Shown here: in pieces, positions 47,363 through 60,476 of the stretch
Position numbering within the stretch: position 1 is the stretch's first letter
Layout: every line of letters begins with the position of its first letter
Source: Pyrus communis
Lineage: Eukaryota; Streptophyta; Magnoliopsida; Rosales; Rosaceae
NCBI RefSeq assembly: GCF_963583255.1
Contig: NC_084807.1
Coordinates: 6,242,872 to 6,306,871 of the forward strand
DNA length: 64,000 nucleotides
Direction of reading: 5' to 3'
Program-made: the position numbers and the translations under genes
The notes under the pieces: model-generated
What the model saw: the letters and a program-made list of their open reading frames with translations, nothing else
The model's database searches: none
Told to the model about the DNA's origin: nothing

Positions 47363-48708
47363 GGCTGGCCTACGGCTGTTGAAGGCCAGTCGCCACCACC
47401 CCGAGCCATCTTGCCCGCCTTCTTTGCCATCACCATTCCTTTATCAGCATCTGATCCCTCATCTAATAACTCCCTCCGCTCGTGAGTCTCACTTGGGTCA
47501 TCCTGGATTGCACCTTCAGTAAAAATTGCCTGTTCCACCATCAAACACCCTTCCTTAAAGCTCATACTCATCCATAATTCAGCCAATCTGCCTTGGCTGT
47601 TCTCCTCCGTACCAGGGCCCTTGAATTTCTTCTGTGGAGCTTGAGACAACATCATACCTTGCGAGTCTACCCCTCTTTTAACACCCCATACTGAAGCAGC
47701 AGCCTGGGCAGACATTTCCTCATTGGCATCCTAAAGAGAGCCCGACTGCCATCCACCCATTGGTTTGGTTATGCCCATAACAGGACTGGAAGGGAAATCC
47801 TCTCCATCAACTCGCATCATTCTACGCCACTTCTTTTGACCTTGTCCTTGAGTCGCAGACGCCTCCCCCGAGTCATTGGCCTGAGTAATATCTTGCCCTT
47901 GCGATGTCGAAACCCTTTTGTTTCCTTGGTTCTGAGCAGGAGAGAGGCCAAAGCCGCACACCGCACCAGCCTGCCTACGCTCACCTATTTCCAAACACAC
48001 CACTCTTGCAGGTGCTACCACATCCCTGACTGGAGGCGCCTTAGTCCACTTACCATACACCACCGCCCCTTAACCAGACATCTTAAAGTTGCATTTTGTG
48101 TTAATATGTCCTATACGTCCGCACTGATAGCAGAAGTCTTGGAGCCGTTCGTAACGAAATTCAACCCAGGTATCACGATTTAAGTCCCTCCGAATCCAAC
48201 AACCTCTAAATAATGGTTTCTCCGTATCTACTAAGATTCAAACCCGCAAAAATTCACGAGCTTGGCCGGGATCCTCCAAAGCTAAAAACTTCCCAGCCTC
48301 TTTGGTTATGCGTTGAATATTATCTAGCGAAGCTAAACCCAGAGGAATTCCACGAATCTGTACCCAAAATGGTACATTTTCTAACTCAATTTCCTCTAGA
48401 GCAAGCTCCGGAGGCCATTTCTTGACAGAGAACGCCTTTTTCATCACTGCCCAAGGTACCTGCTCAAGAATTTTTGAGGCCACGTTTTCATCTTTGATCG
48501 ATATGATGAAGACATTCTCCCTTACCCATTTTATTTCAACCACACCCAAGTCTTTCCATGCCGATCTAGGAATATTCTTGACTCCCCATTTATTCAATGG
48601 TTTATGCGTCAGGACTTTCCCAACCAATTTGACTCCCTGCTCCATAGACAATAAATCCAAAGTCTGATTCAAGTGGACCACAAACTCCTCCACCCCACTA
48701 TTCGCCAT
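47359..48708 (-). pseudogene. LINE ORF1 (DUF4283 and CCHC zinc knuckle), three premature stops
   Basis: One continuous frame of about 449 codons from MANSGVEEFVVHLNQTL to the stop at 47359-47361. The first ~155 residues are a DUF4283-type domain. A zinc knuckle (CYQCGRIGHINTKC, C-x2-C-x4-H-x4-C) is encoded at about 48085-48126. Three stop codons break it, at about 48238, 48070 and 47730, without frameshift; the first is TGA where CGA (Arg) would fit, typical of methyl-C decay. The final TGA overlaps the ORF2 start as ATGA. Confidence 0.82.
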
Positions 48709-49728
48709 CGAGTTGTAATCCAGATTCCGGACTTGCCCAGCCTGAGCCGCAGAGTACCCTCGATTCCCTATACAGAACCTCAGAAAGCACATGCAGACCA
48801 CCCTGATGACCTTATGTATCCTTGCCTCAAGTCGGCCTGGTAGATAAAGCATAACTAATATCCCTATAAATGCATCCATTTGACCATACCTGAATTTGGT
48901 AGGCAAGATTAGCAAGGAAAATACACCTGTCTTCAGAGCTAAGGAGGGCCAATAAATGTCATAAATAAGATCTAGTCGCCCCCTTGGATTTTTCCCCATA
49001 AATACACAACCACCAGGAGCACCAAACAGACACTTCAACCCCCAACCCCCCAACCTAGGGAAGAAATTTAAAATCCTATCGCCCTCAATCAGATCCAAAC
49101 CATAAATCCACAATAACCCCTTAAAAAGAAAAGCGATCCGACAATAGATTAAACTTCCCCTTACCTTCCCCCTGAGCCCTAACCACAAATAATCAATAAT
49201 ACCAACTAGACGCACAGCAACCCACCAACCGTCAGAGTAACGAAGATCCAAGAAACAGAAACCAAAGGGAACAGCGAACTCGCATTAGAGCACGAACCCA
49301 CAACCCACGCGCACAACGGCGGATCTCACAGCGGAGCATGCACTCTCACGCAGGGGAGAGAAAAGTCCAAGTTTTATCTACTTTCTAATTTAAGTGTAGT
49401 GATCTTAGATTGACAACAAGAAGAGTTGAGATTATATAATTTGGTATATTAAAGCCACCAAGTATTAACAAAAGATCAATAACGATCAAATTTTCCCGGT
49501 GAATAGTTCCAAAGTGATATCCATTTATATAATATAGAAATACTCATAAACAACAATATGATACAATGATAACATCTAGCTAGCTGTTTATAGAATATAG
49601 CCAGCATTACCACATTATAACGCAACTGAAACAAGGGATAATCATGAATAAATATTATAAGATAGATGTGCACTAAGTAACTTTTATTTTTATATTTTTA
49701 TTTATTTTTTTAAATATGAAGCTGCAGA

Positions 49729-52700
49729 TCACTGATTTTTGGTGTGAATGGTACTGATCGTCAGAGGCTGAAACCCATGCACAAGACTTGCTTGCCAAAC
49801 TTTGTCGATATTGGACATGGTGTAACCACAATCATGCTCCTTCCAACCTTCCAAGGCATGCACTATTCCTGCTACTCGCCATGCACTCATCACCCTTCTT
49901 GGCAACCAGTTCTGTCGTCGCATAAAAAAGATAGGCTTAGCGTTTAGGGTTTAGAGTTTCGGGAAAAATGATGAATAAGTGAATAAAGCTTTACCTCGCA
50001 AGCGTGAACATTCTCAAGAGATGTGGGAGTCTTCATTGCTGGAGTGTAGTGATAGAAGCAGTCCTTGCGCAATTTTTTGGGTGGGAATTGTGAGAAGGGA
50101 ACAAATAATGTTCCTCTTGGTGCACTCATCTGTTCTTTCTCGATCATTCCATCACCCACTAACCATATCTGCAAATTAATCAATTGGCATTAAATATGGA
50201 AAGTGTTATTGGCACTTCAAAAATCTCATTCTACACTCCTCACAAGTGTATTTTTCTTTCTAAATATAGAAAGTTTGGAGTGTAGATTGAGAATTTTGGA
50301 GTACCAACAATAATTTCCTTAAATATTATCCAAAATATAAATAAAGATATTTAAATAGATAAAGAGAATTTAGAATTAGGAAAATGCGACGGTTGATACC
50401 TTTTGGGCATTGCTTTTTGCAACAACCAAATTACTTTCAGTGCCTAGTGATTTGGTGAGCTTCAAATACTCAGCCTGGTATAACACACCTACCTAAGATA
50501 TTTGGCGAGCTTCAGGTTAGAAGATATGAGGAAACATGATCTTACTTACAAGGGATTAGACATAACATGCCAACATGATCGCGTGATATGTATATGTTTA
50601 CCTGGACACCCTTCTGGCTCAAAGCAAAGGCAATGGCATAAGCAACCTTTGTGAGTTTGCCTCTAAGAACAACTTGGGTTGTCCCTTTTGGAATGCTGTC
50701 TAAGATTACTGCCACAGCCAAGCTACTTCCATCCACCACCTTGATTTTGAGATGTGGATGCCTTTGAACGTAGAGACCGCCATTTCTATTCAACTCCTCA
50801 CCCTTCATATCCATATATGGAAATTAAATAAATAAACAACCGTTTGAAATTTGAAAGGATAAAATTGGAAATAAATACAATGCGCAGTAATAAATGTGGT
50901 CCTAATTAAAGGCGAGAGATTTACAAAATGGGTTCACTGTAATCATGTCATTTTCAATTATAATACTGTTAGGTGTATATTTTTATTTATATAATATGCA
51001 TATAAATCAGAATGCCACATCGCACACAAATTTTGTTCCAATCCAGAGATTAATGGTGACGTGACAGATTCTTTAAATGCACCATTGTATAAGACATGAT
51101 CACGTTACCATATGGGTTGGACCATCAGTGAATTAAAATTTAGAGTATCCTACTACATAGACAAATACTTTTCAATAGACCATGCATTAACCAATATTAT
51201 TTATATATAGATATAAATGCACTGAGATATGTTATCATCCCAATTCTATTATTTATTTGGAAGTGAGGATTTTGGTAACTTCAGATTGAACAGGAGATTA
51301 GGACTAGTTTGGTATTATTGTACTTTTTAAAAAAATCGTTTTTGTTGTGTTTGTAAGAAAAAACAGTTATAAAATAAAGTTGTTGATTGTTTCATAAACT
51401 TTTTATTTTTTTTGTAAAAGTTCTTTTAAAAAAAAAATAATGTTTGAGTGTTTGGTAAACTTTTATATAATGTGAATATGTTAAATGACTAAAAAAATAT
51501 AGTATTTAATATGATATAATAATTGTCAAAGAGAATAATGTAAAAACAATGATTATAATTTTGTAGAATATGTGGCGGTATACTTACCGTTTGAAATTTT
51601 CATTAAATAAAAGTGATTATTATGATTTGACAAAAAAACCTTTTTAGAAGCATAGTAAACCATGCTTCTGTTTTTTTACTGTCATTAACATCATTATTTA
51701 AATTTTTTTTTGCTTTTTTACTAAACACGTTTGATATTCCAAATTTTTTCTAATTACCTGGTTCAAGAGACCTAGGCTTAAAACCTTGACACCCTTTTCC
51801 TCTGCTTCAAGTATGGCGTCCTCAATCAAACCATTGATAGCTTCATTTTGCCATTGCATAAAGTACTGAAATTTACAAAGAACAAATTAAATTAGATCTC
51901 CTTACATATGCTGACGATGACGACACGATGATAAAGTACTGAAGTTTACAGATAACAAATTAAACCAGATCTCATTAAATATGATGATGATGATGAATGA
52001 TGATGATGATGATAACAAGAAGAAACACCAGTCTGTAAAAATTAAGGATGGGGCCTCACTTGCAAACTGTACTTGGGAATGGCCCAAGTCTGTAATCTGA
52101 GCTTGTCAAAGCGGTGCCTGTCGACAACAAATGTACGGCCGTGGATCCAAGTTATCATCATAGACCACAATGTCACAGGCCACATCAGCCACAAGTACCA
52201 CGTCCTTGTGTAGGGCCTAGAGGCTAAGGCAGCAAATCCTAGGGGTAGATGAAAGATGGACTCGGGTGTGGTTAGATGGGTTAGATGGAGGACATCTGGC
52301 GATTCCTCCTCCCTCTTGAGTGAAGTATCATAGAGTGAATCGCTTGATTTGTCCATGGTGCCATATACGTAGTCGTAGATTGGCATGAAGAGACAGTAAT
52401 TGGTCCTGAAATGCGTGTGGTGCAAAGAATGGTACCTACGATGCATGTCAATTTTTTTTATTAAATATAGGAAGAGCTGTTATTAATATTTAAAAAATAT
52501 ATAAAAATGATGACGAAGGTATTTTAGTATTTTATGTATTAGATTTTTTTTTTTCCGTAGGATAAGAATTAGGGTTTCTTTTCTCATTTATATTTAAGTC
52601 TAAGATTGTTTTTGTGTTATTTAAGTCTAAGATTGCTTTTGTGTTTGTTTTAAGATTAGTTGTTTGTGAATTGACAATTTTATGTTGTTTTACTTTATTC

Positions 52701-55700
52701 TAAAACGATACAAAAATTGTCAACACGTCTTCGTAACTAAAAGACTATACCTTGTCGGCACTTCTCATATAAACGCATAAGGGGGAAATTATTCATATAA
52801 AGTAATAAATAACTAAAGGCTAACAATAATAGTGATATATCATAGGTATAATATGATAGTGATGCAAACCCAGAAAATGATGCATATATAATGATGGTCG
52901 TTGGACCAAGATTCGTGGTAACCATTTGCACACGCAATAAGACTATAACAGGCTTAACAGCTCAAACGTGGACAGTCAAATAAACATGCGCTATAAGACT
53001 ATAACAGCTCTCTTACCGTGACAGAAATCTGTTTTTAGGTAAAGACATTTATGGCCTGCCCGCCCACCCATGTATTGGGCAATGTCCAAAGTTCTATGCA
53101 CAGAAATGTTAAGATTTTTTTTAAAATTAAAGATTAATTATAAATTTTTTGTATTTACAGTTTAACGTTAATTACTGTGTCAAAAACATGAGGAGCCTAT
53201 CAAGAGTTTTCTTTGCATTTCTCTTCTATCTAATAAATGAAAAATTCAAAAAAAAAAAAATTCTCAAGATATTTTTCTAAGTAACGGGTAATCAAAGAAT
53301 ACTTTATATGTCATAATATAAGTGAAGAAAATAATAACTTTTTATGTCCATTAAAAATGTATTATTTACTTATATTGTGGCATGTAGAGTACCTTTTGAA
53401 TATACGTTACTTGGAAAATTCTTTAGAGATTCACAGTATTGTTGGGAGATGAAGTAAACGAAAAGTTGAATATTATTTAGTATTAATCGAATGATTTCTC
53501 ATCTACAAACAGCTTAAGAATGTTGTGAGACTCGTTAAATTGCTTGCGTAGACATTTTTGTACGGCACTTGGATGAGATCAGTGATCAGGTGTATATATG
53601 TTCCATAATTGTTTCTTGCGTTATGAATCGATTTCGGTTTTTTTTTTCTTGCGAAATTTCTTACAACAGCAATAAATAACATCGGGACCAGAATAATTTT
53701 CAATAAAAATGAGTAAATTTATTATTACTAATTATGTGTATGACATATGCATGTTTCCGAGACTCATATAGAGTAATTTTTCCCTATAACCAGTTGTACA
53801 AAAATAGCGAATGAGGGTAAAGCGAGACTTACGATGGGGTGTAAAGGAGATACTTGAGAGGAGGGAAAATGGTGAAGAGCCACTTTGGAATGAGCTCAAA
53901 ATTGCAATGTCCCATGTTGTTCATAAAGTCGATATAACTTACATAACCAGCAAAGCTTACGATAGAAGATGTCCCGGTGTATATAGTTGTCAACATTGGT
54001 ATAGCAAAGAGTATGAAATATGAGATGTGCTCCGCAAATGGGTGAATCACAGCTGCGCGATACATCAAACAAATATATACGTTCAAGACAATTAATTTCC
54101 GTTATATCATTTCGCATTAATTTTCCGTTTATATCATTTCACATACATCTAAATCTAAACTTCTTATTAACAAAATCTTCTTTGTCAACTAAAGGAAGGT
54201 GAAAATACTATTTAGTTTTCTATCTCAACAAAAACGTTATAGACAGTAATGTTATTTCACAAAACCAAATTTTGGTTGTTTTTTTATTTAAGTCTCACCT
54301 ACATATGATTTTAGCAAATATCTAATATTAAAAAATAAAACACAAAAACTTCTTATGACTCTCACTTCTGCGCTCTCTCTCTCTCCCTTTCTCATTCCCA
54401 TTTTAAAAACAAAAATAAAAAACACTCACACAAAGTGTTTGCATGCAGGCATATGCTAGTTACCTATTGACGAAATCCGTTTTGTCTACCAAAAAAAGAT
54501 GTAAAGACAATTTGGTCTTATATCACAAAATAAAACTATGGATAGTAATGTAATTTCTCAAAAATCAAAAAAAAAAAATTTCTTCCCTCACCCACATATC
54601 TTCATAATATATTTCTAATTTAAAAAAATAAAAATATAAACCTCTTTCCACTATCACGTTTTCTCTCTTTCTCTCAATCCCTGTATTTTTACATGACTCT
54701 CCGGCTTCTCTCTCCCATGTATTTTCTTAAAAAGAGCAGAAAACTGCTTCACACAAGAAATGTGTGAGCTTAGACTAGTATGTATATAAATTTTTTTAAC
54801 AAACGATATTATTAAATTAGTATATATATATATAGTAACTATAAGTTAATTAAAATAATTAATTTATAATTTCAAAAAATATTATTAACAGTCTAAAGGT
54901 TCCATCTTGCACTCTTCTCTCCTCTATTTCTGATTGTTAATAAAAATGAAGTGAATGAGACTTATTTTGAAGTGTTAATAACTAGAGAATTTTTTTCAAA
55001 ATGATTGGTATTCAAACGGGTATTTCGCATGTCATAAAATAAATGAAGGGATATAAAAAGATATATCATTTCCTCCACTAAACTATAACATGCGGACTAC
55101 CCTTTAAATACCCGATAATTAAAAAAATCTCTCCAATAACAGCTTCCATAGAATATTATCTGTTATGCAATGAACACTTTCACGTACCAAGAGAAAGTGA
55201 AGTATACTACTAATTAACTGGAGGGGGTATCTGGATAATTTTCTTACAAGTGATTGGCTCAGTGACAATGGAGGAATGGTGATGTGAATGGTAGCGAGAG
55301 TATAGGAAATGGTGGTGAAGTGCTCTGTGGAGCCAGTAGTAGAGAAACTCCACTGGACCGGCATGAAGTAGAATCGTTAGAATAATTCCATCTGTCCTCC
55401 AATATGGCAGGTTTGCAGCCCCAGGTAAGTGTCTGCTCCCCAGATAGAATAGAATTCCATTGAACAATATTTGATCATCCCTGCCCAAAGAAATATTAAA
55501 AAGAAGAAGAAAATATAATTAAAGAAATTTAAATGGATTGGTTATAAGACATCTTTCTGAGATTGTAATCAGGCATCGCATCTTTTAGCTAAGAATACGC
55601 TTTCGACTGATGTAGTTCTCTATAGGTACCAGTTTCTTTCTCTGTCAACTTGCTCGAATTCAAGACCCTTGTCAACAATCCGGCCATTGCCCTTGGCCGT

Positions 55701-56232
55701 CCGATATCGAGAAAGAGAGATCCATAACTGGTTGTGGAGAAACCTCCACAGCATAAATGGAAATATGAGGAAATAAGATAAATCTTTATCTTTCTTATCG
55801 TTAACGAAATACGAGTATGCACCATGAATGATCCAAGGAGCCACGACCACATGCTGAAAACCCCAATATCACAAACTTTAAGTTATTAGTACATCAAAGT
55901 ATATCATGTATCGATAATGTATATACAATAAAAATCTTAACGGTGGGGGTAACAAAGTTTTCTAGTATGGACTGGAGCATAGCATGCATCGAGATTCTTG
56001 ATTAGTCAGAGCCATTGCATTATTGGCCTCGCAAACCAGTTGTTCATTCACCTCGTTCATACTATGGGGCGGTCCATTTTAAAATTTTCGGTGTGTGGCA
56101 TTGTAGGTACGAGAGAGAGAGAGAGAGATAGAGAGAGAGAGGGTGGGAACTAGGGTTTGTAGAAGGGGAGACCTTAAAGCTTCCAAGAGGAGTCCATGGC
56201 CAGTCGGTGAGAATTCCGGGAGTAGTAGCCAT
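49729..56232 (-). CDS. CER1: CER1-like very-long-chain aldehyde decarbonylase, right-arm copy (CER1-B)
   Basis: Ten exons on the minus strand, in transcript order: 56173-56232, 55630-55853, 55248-55480, 53833-54052, 52060-52435, 51758-51865, 50602-50802, 50400-50492, 49995-50168, 49729-49911. They encode 623 aa with no internal stop. Every exon has the same length as in CER1-A except exon 3, which has three extra bases (an added Ser at 110). The three histidine clusters are intact at about 146-150, 159-163 and 248-252. Intron 8 carries a 121-bp MITE absent from CER1-A. In the C-terminal domain the segment that is MSASRVAG in CER1-A reads MSAWRVAG (Trp574), an unusual bulky substitution in a stretch that is conserved in relatives. 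The expected role is the same alkane-forming step in wax synthesis. Whether this copy is active cannot be told from sequence. Confidence 0.95.
50198..50318. mobile_element. Small hAT-like MITE in CER1-B intron 8
   Basis: 121 bp with ends GGAAAGTGTTATTGGC and CCAACAATAATTTCC and perfect 8-bp duplications TTAAATAT (50190-50197, 50319-50326). CER1-A intron 8 keeps the single target. The insertion starts 29 bases beyond the exon 9 boundary at 50168, near the intron acceptor, and could affect splicing. Confidence 0.92.
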
Positions 56233-56302
56233 ATCTTTTGTCTTCTTTGCTAATAAAGCTGGCTGCTTTGCACGTTGACACAGTTTTAGCTTTGGGTATG
56301 TG

Positions 56303-56310
56303 TATATATA
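56303..56310 (-). promoter_or_regulatory. Likely TATA box of CER1-B
   Basis: TATATATA is conserved at the position equivalent to the CER1-A box, about 70 bases upstream of the minus-strand start codon at 56232. Conservation between arms shows shared ancestry only, so function remains inferred. Confidence 0.5.
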
Positions 56311-57204
56311 GTAGTTTGTCGATGCCACATGAGAGTTTTTGTTGCGAAGTTGGAACAATGATTACGTTCCTTTATTGTGTGCGTAGCCGTGCCTAAAATG
56401 CAAGGTTTTTAATTCCATTCGTATATTTTGTCGGGTAATGCTAGGAAGACTAAATTTATAGACTAAATTTACAAATTAAATTATGTGTCACCAATAGGAA
56501 TAAGCCCGTTTATTAACGCGTAAGTCATAATCTAATCATTAACTTCCATGTCATTTAATTTACAAAATTTTGTCTACAAATTTAGTCAGTCTAGCATTCT
56601 CATTTTGTCGAAAATGTTGAAAAAATCGGTGAAGATGTACGCAAAGTCCAATAGCAAGGTGGCTGTAAAAGTGGTTATGGAGTTGGAGATAGGTTGTGAA
56701 AATTTATTATATGCAACGGTGGTTGTAAGAAATTAATGGCACGCACTTGCCTTATATAATCTCATACACTATTTTATATTTTCATTGTATTATGTAAGAA
56801 AATAAAATACAAAGTTAATAGGGTAAGATTTCTATCTGGTAAACAGTTCGGTTTGTCGTGTTCGTATTGTTTTTGTATCAAAATTATCATTTTAACAAGT
56901 AGTGTCACGTCAAAACCTATTAGGTTAAAGGGTTTATAAATTTAAACCCAAACCCATCCGTTAAAATTGACAAGTAACTCGACTTGACCCGTTTGCACGA
57001 ATTACGAACAACATAATACTACTTAATAAATAACCAAATGAAAAAACTTTGGGTTATACGAATATACTAAACATTAACATATGAATTCGCAAGTTCTTTT
57101 TTATTCAACAATACAAAGGACAATCATTTCATTTTGCACTACATATCTATATGTCACATAAATATTACTTCAAAACAAGTCTTTCAAGTAGTGTTCTAAA
57201 ATTT

Positions 57205-57785
57205 AGTGGCGGACCCAGAAATTTTTTTATGGGTGGGCTAGCTAAAAAAAATTACCTAAAATCAAATGATACATTTGTTTTTGCTACATACATATTGTAT
57301 ACAAAAAATTTAAGTTTAACTTCTGCATTTGTATACTTAAAATTTACTTGGTATGAACTCAACAAGCTTCGCATTTGCAAACCACAAAAATTACAATGAA
57401 TCATCAAATTTATATATATTTAGATGCAAACACAATAAGAAGATAAAAAACTTGACGTCTCAATTACAATCACACAACTAGCACAAATCAAAACAATGAA
57501 AGGAGATGTAAAGGCAATCTTAAAAAAATTGATCGAAACTAATATAAAGCCCGTTGAATCAAAGCAGAATAATCTTAAACAAAATGGCATCACAATTTCC
57601 ATGATAAGTTTTATATTTCTAGTTGTGCTAAATACTCAATAATTCTTCTTGCAGTATTTTTTTTTTTTTTTTTGTCTATTATATTAGACTATGCACTAAC
57701 ATATATATATATATACACACACACATATGCTACAAACTCTCCCTAGGCTACAGCCCACCGTAGCCTATGGTGTGGCTACGCCATT
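57205..57785. mobile_element. Probable hAT-like insertion, right arm only
   Basis: AGTGGCGGACCCAG at one end and GTGGCTACGCCATTG at the other are inverted, as in plant hAT elements with CAGTGGCGGA-type ends. The sequence is missing from the matching left-arm place (about 6740-6830). No secure target duplication, so the exact ends are uncertain. It contains a poly-T tract and a TA/CA repeat at about 57703-57724. Confidence 0.5.
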
Positions 57786-58324
57786 GGCGGTGGTTAACCA
57801 CTAGGATGAAGCCACAATCCGGAGAAAACCTGAAAAAAGGAATTTGGCGGGCGCCAAAGCGATGTTGGGCGGCCAAGGTAGGCGACTAGGCATCCTAGTC
57901 GGTCTTGGTGTTTCAGTCGGATTATTTTATAATTTGAAATCAATTTTTTTTTTTTCTAGTTTTTCAAACTTAAGAAAGGATGAATGGAGAGCTGCAATTG
58001 GTTCCAACGACGAAGAAGAAATCAAGGAAGAATAAGAGTTCCCACCCCATGCGACCTCTCAACTTTCATCTTTTTTTTTTGCTATTGTTCAATCAAGTTG
58101 TGCCGCCCAGCTTGCTAGCTAACATGGGTTGAATGTGAATTTGGATTTGGTGTGGCACCCTCCAGCTTAACTTATGTGTCCCACTTTATCATCCACGTGT
58201 TTGATACTGTTATTTTTCTTAAAATTCACTATAAATTCATACGAGGTTCGAAAAATATTCCGTAAAGTACTATAGATTTGTACTCACTTGAACTTTCATC
58301 TCATATTTCATCTCTTACCATTAA

Positions 58325-60476
58325 TGTGACATCCCGTCCCGGAAATATCGAAACGTACATTTGAAATTACAATTTTACCCCTAGTTCGTTACTTTACGTG
58401 TAGTTTTGTGTTGTGTGGTGTTGTAGGACCACACACACTCATACACTCTCTTTCTCTCCCGGGATTCCCTCCCTCTTTTCCTCTCTCTCTGTCTCTTTTC
58501 TGTCACTTCTCTCTCTTTCTCTCCCGAGCTCCCTTTTCTTCTTCTTCCTTCTGAAAACGTACGGACGACACCCAAATCACCCAAACCTTGATGGATCGAA
58601 GGAACTAAGGACACCATCGAACTCGTGAAGCTCGTACGAGTGCAACCATACCATTTTCAGGTAAGAAATCATTCGTTTTCACGTCGTTTCGACTTTGGCC
58701 GATTCGAGTACTGTTCATGCAAGATTAATCTAGTTAGTTTTTGGACTTTTGAAGCTTGTAGATGTGTTAGTGAGGTCCCAAGGAGCCTCGGAGTACTTCG
58801 TTGGAGAAGTTTGGACGTCGGGATCATCGTGGTCAAAGTTGGCCGGAGCTTTCGAGGGGGTTTCCGGCGAATCCACGGCGAGTTAGGGGTCGAGGCAGGT
58901 ATGGATGTGTTCGTCTCGTCAATACCTTCAATTTGATATATAGTACGTCGAAAATGGTTAAGAAATGAAGAAGTTATGACACTTTGAAATTTACCCAGAA
59001 ATTCCGGCAAAACACCCACCGCCGGCGAAACCAGTCCGGCGACGCGAGGAAGAAGACGCGCGCGTGGGCAGCGCGTGAACAGTGCGCGTGGGGGGGCGTG
59101 AGAGCTCCAAATTGAGTTCTGAAAATTGTCACGCGTTCGTGACGTCGTGTAGATCACCGTGGTATATTCATACACCCAAATTGAGCAACGTATGAGAAAG
59201 TTATGGACGAATGTTTGATGTATGTGCGTTAAATAATGTCAATTTGATTACTGTTTGTATAGGTGAAAATATTACAGAAGAAGAATGTAACCAATCTAGG
59301 GGAGGCTCAGGGACCTATGAGACGTCGATGTGATCAGTGAGTGGGCAGTTATTTTTCAGTATATATATATATACGTATGCTTGACGTATTTCCCAGAAAC
59401 GTATTTTAAAAGAAATACGAATTAAATATCCTGTCATATATGCATCATATTTTAATATGTGCATTACCATAATTATGCATACTGTTGCATGGTGCTGAGG
59501 AGGCCCAGGTAAGCTACATTTGAAATACATTTGATATACGTATGAAATACGTTTAGAATACGATTGAAATATTATCATCACATGCATTAGTAACGGCATA
59601 CATTTATATATGTGTATTGGTGCTGTGGACGCACAGGTAAGTGCCAGGTAAGTGGTATTCATGTTGTTATGCAGTAGTAGTTTGAGAGGATTAGAGAGCT
59701 CATAATCTGCACCCCCGGTGTTAGTGCTCCCGCCCGAGGCCAGGGCACAGCCTTCACGTGTATGTTCACCAGCACCGCATGCTCGCCTTGGATCCAAGTT
59801 AGGTGCAAGCCTGTCGTACAGACCACATTAGGTGGTTCCGACTTGTAGGTGACCCGCGATTATCGCACAGCTTCACGTGATCGTAGCACTAGAGCATACA
59901 TATATATAATACACCCAGCTTGTCGTACAGACCACGTTAGGTGGTTCCGACTCGTGTGCAGATTCAGTTATTGAGTTGAGAGTGGAGCTCTAGATGCAGC
60001 CGTACAGGTCACGTTAGGTGACTCCCGGCTGCCAGATTATATGTTATTGTTATGAGTTATGCTTGAGCACTTACATTTATTATGAGATTCTGATGTGGCA
60101 TATTCTCGAGCATGAATGGCATATTTTGGAGCATGTTTGGCATATTTGTACATACGTATATATGTTTATTTTCTGGGAAATTATACTTGTTTTACGGCGA
60201 GGGGTTACAAAGTTTTGAGAAGTGTTTGGATTTGGAAAAGAATTGTTTTGCTGACCCACTCAACTTTGTTTTGCGCCCCTCCAGGTTCAAGAATTGCAAA
60301 GGTGTGGTGACTACGAGGAAATTCAACGGTGTTCTGACAGAATGGACCAAATAAGGACTCACCTTCGGGTGTTTCATTTTAGAAGTTGTATATTTTTAAA
60401 GCTTCCGAACTGTGCAAATGGTTACGTCACTCTCACGTGACGGCCAGCATGCCCTCCTTCGGGACGGGGTGTGTCA
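58325..60476 (+). mobile_element. Solo LTR of a large Gypsy-type element, right arm only
   Basis: 2152 bp beginning TGTGACATCCCGTCCCGGA and ending CGGGACGGGGTGTGTCA, so TG...CA with short inverted ends. A 5-bp duplication ATTAA flanks it (58320-58324, 60477-60481). The left arm holds one intact TTAAT target (5582-5586). There is no primer-binding site, gag or pol, so it is read as a solo LTR. Inside, a CT-rich block (about 58435-58550), a GC-rich stretch (59020-59110) and repeated TCGTACAGACCAC[A/G]TTAGG motifs (59813-60010) are visible. Open frames inside are not supported as genes. Gypsy assignment rests on size and style only. Confidence 0.85.
59812..60030. repeat. Short direct repeats inside the solo LTR
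   Basis: GTCGTACAGACCACATTAGG (about 59813), GTCGTACAGACCACGTTAGG (about 59922) and the related CCGTACAGGTCACGTTAGGT (about 60000) are each followed by GTGGTTCCGACT-like or GACTCCCGGCT sequence. These are three diverged units about 80-110 bp apart. Confidence 0.75.

Larger units (their letters stand above)
43063..49424 (-). mobile_element. L1-type LINE retrotransposon, near full length, right arm only
   Basis: A 6362-bp element on the minus strand, ending in a poly-A tail (poly-T at about 43064-43074 on plus). It is flanked by a 14-bp duplication GTTGAGATTATATA (43049-43062, 49425-49438). The left arm keeps the uninterrupted site near 14600-14618. It has a 5' leader (48709-49424), ORF1 with a nucleic-acid-binding domain and CCHC knuckle, and ORF2 with endonuclease, reverse transcriptase, zinc-binding region and an RNase H-like end. 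ORF1 has only stop codons and ORF2 has frameshifts, so it is inactive but not old. Confidence 0.93.

Noticed and set aside
58381..59175. Several 70-170-codon frames on both strands
   Set aside because: They lie inside the solo LTR, show low-complexity composition from the CT-rich block, and have no recognisable domain.
59315..59797. A 160-codon minus-strand frame
   Set aside because: It is within the solo LTR, antisense to its direct repeats, and lacks any family signature. Its length is likely chance.
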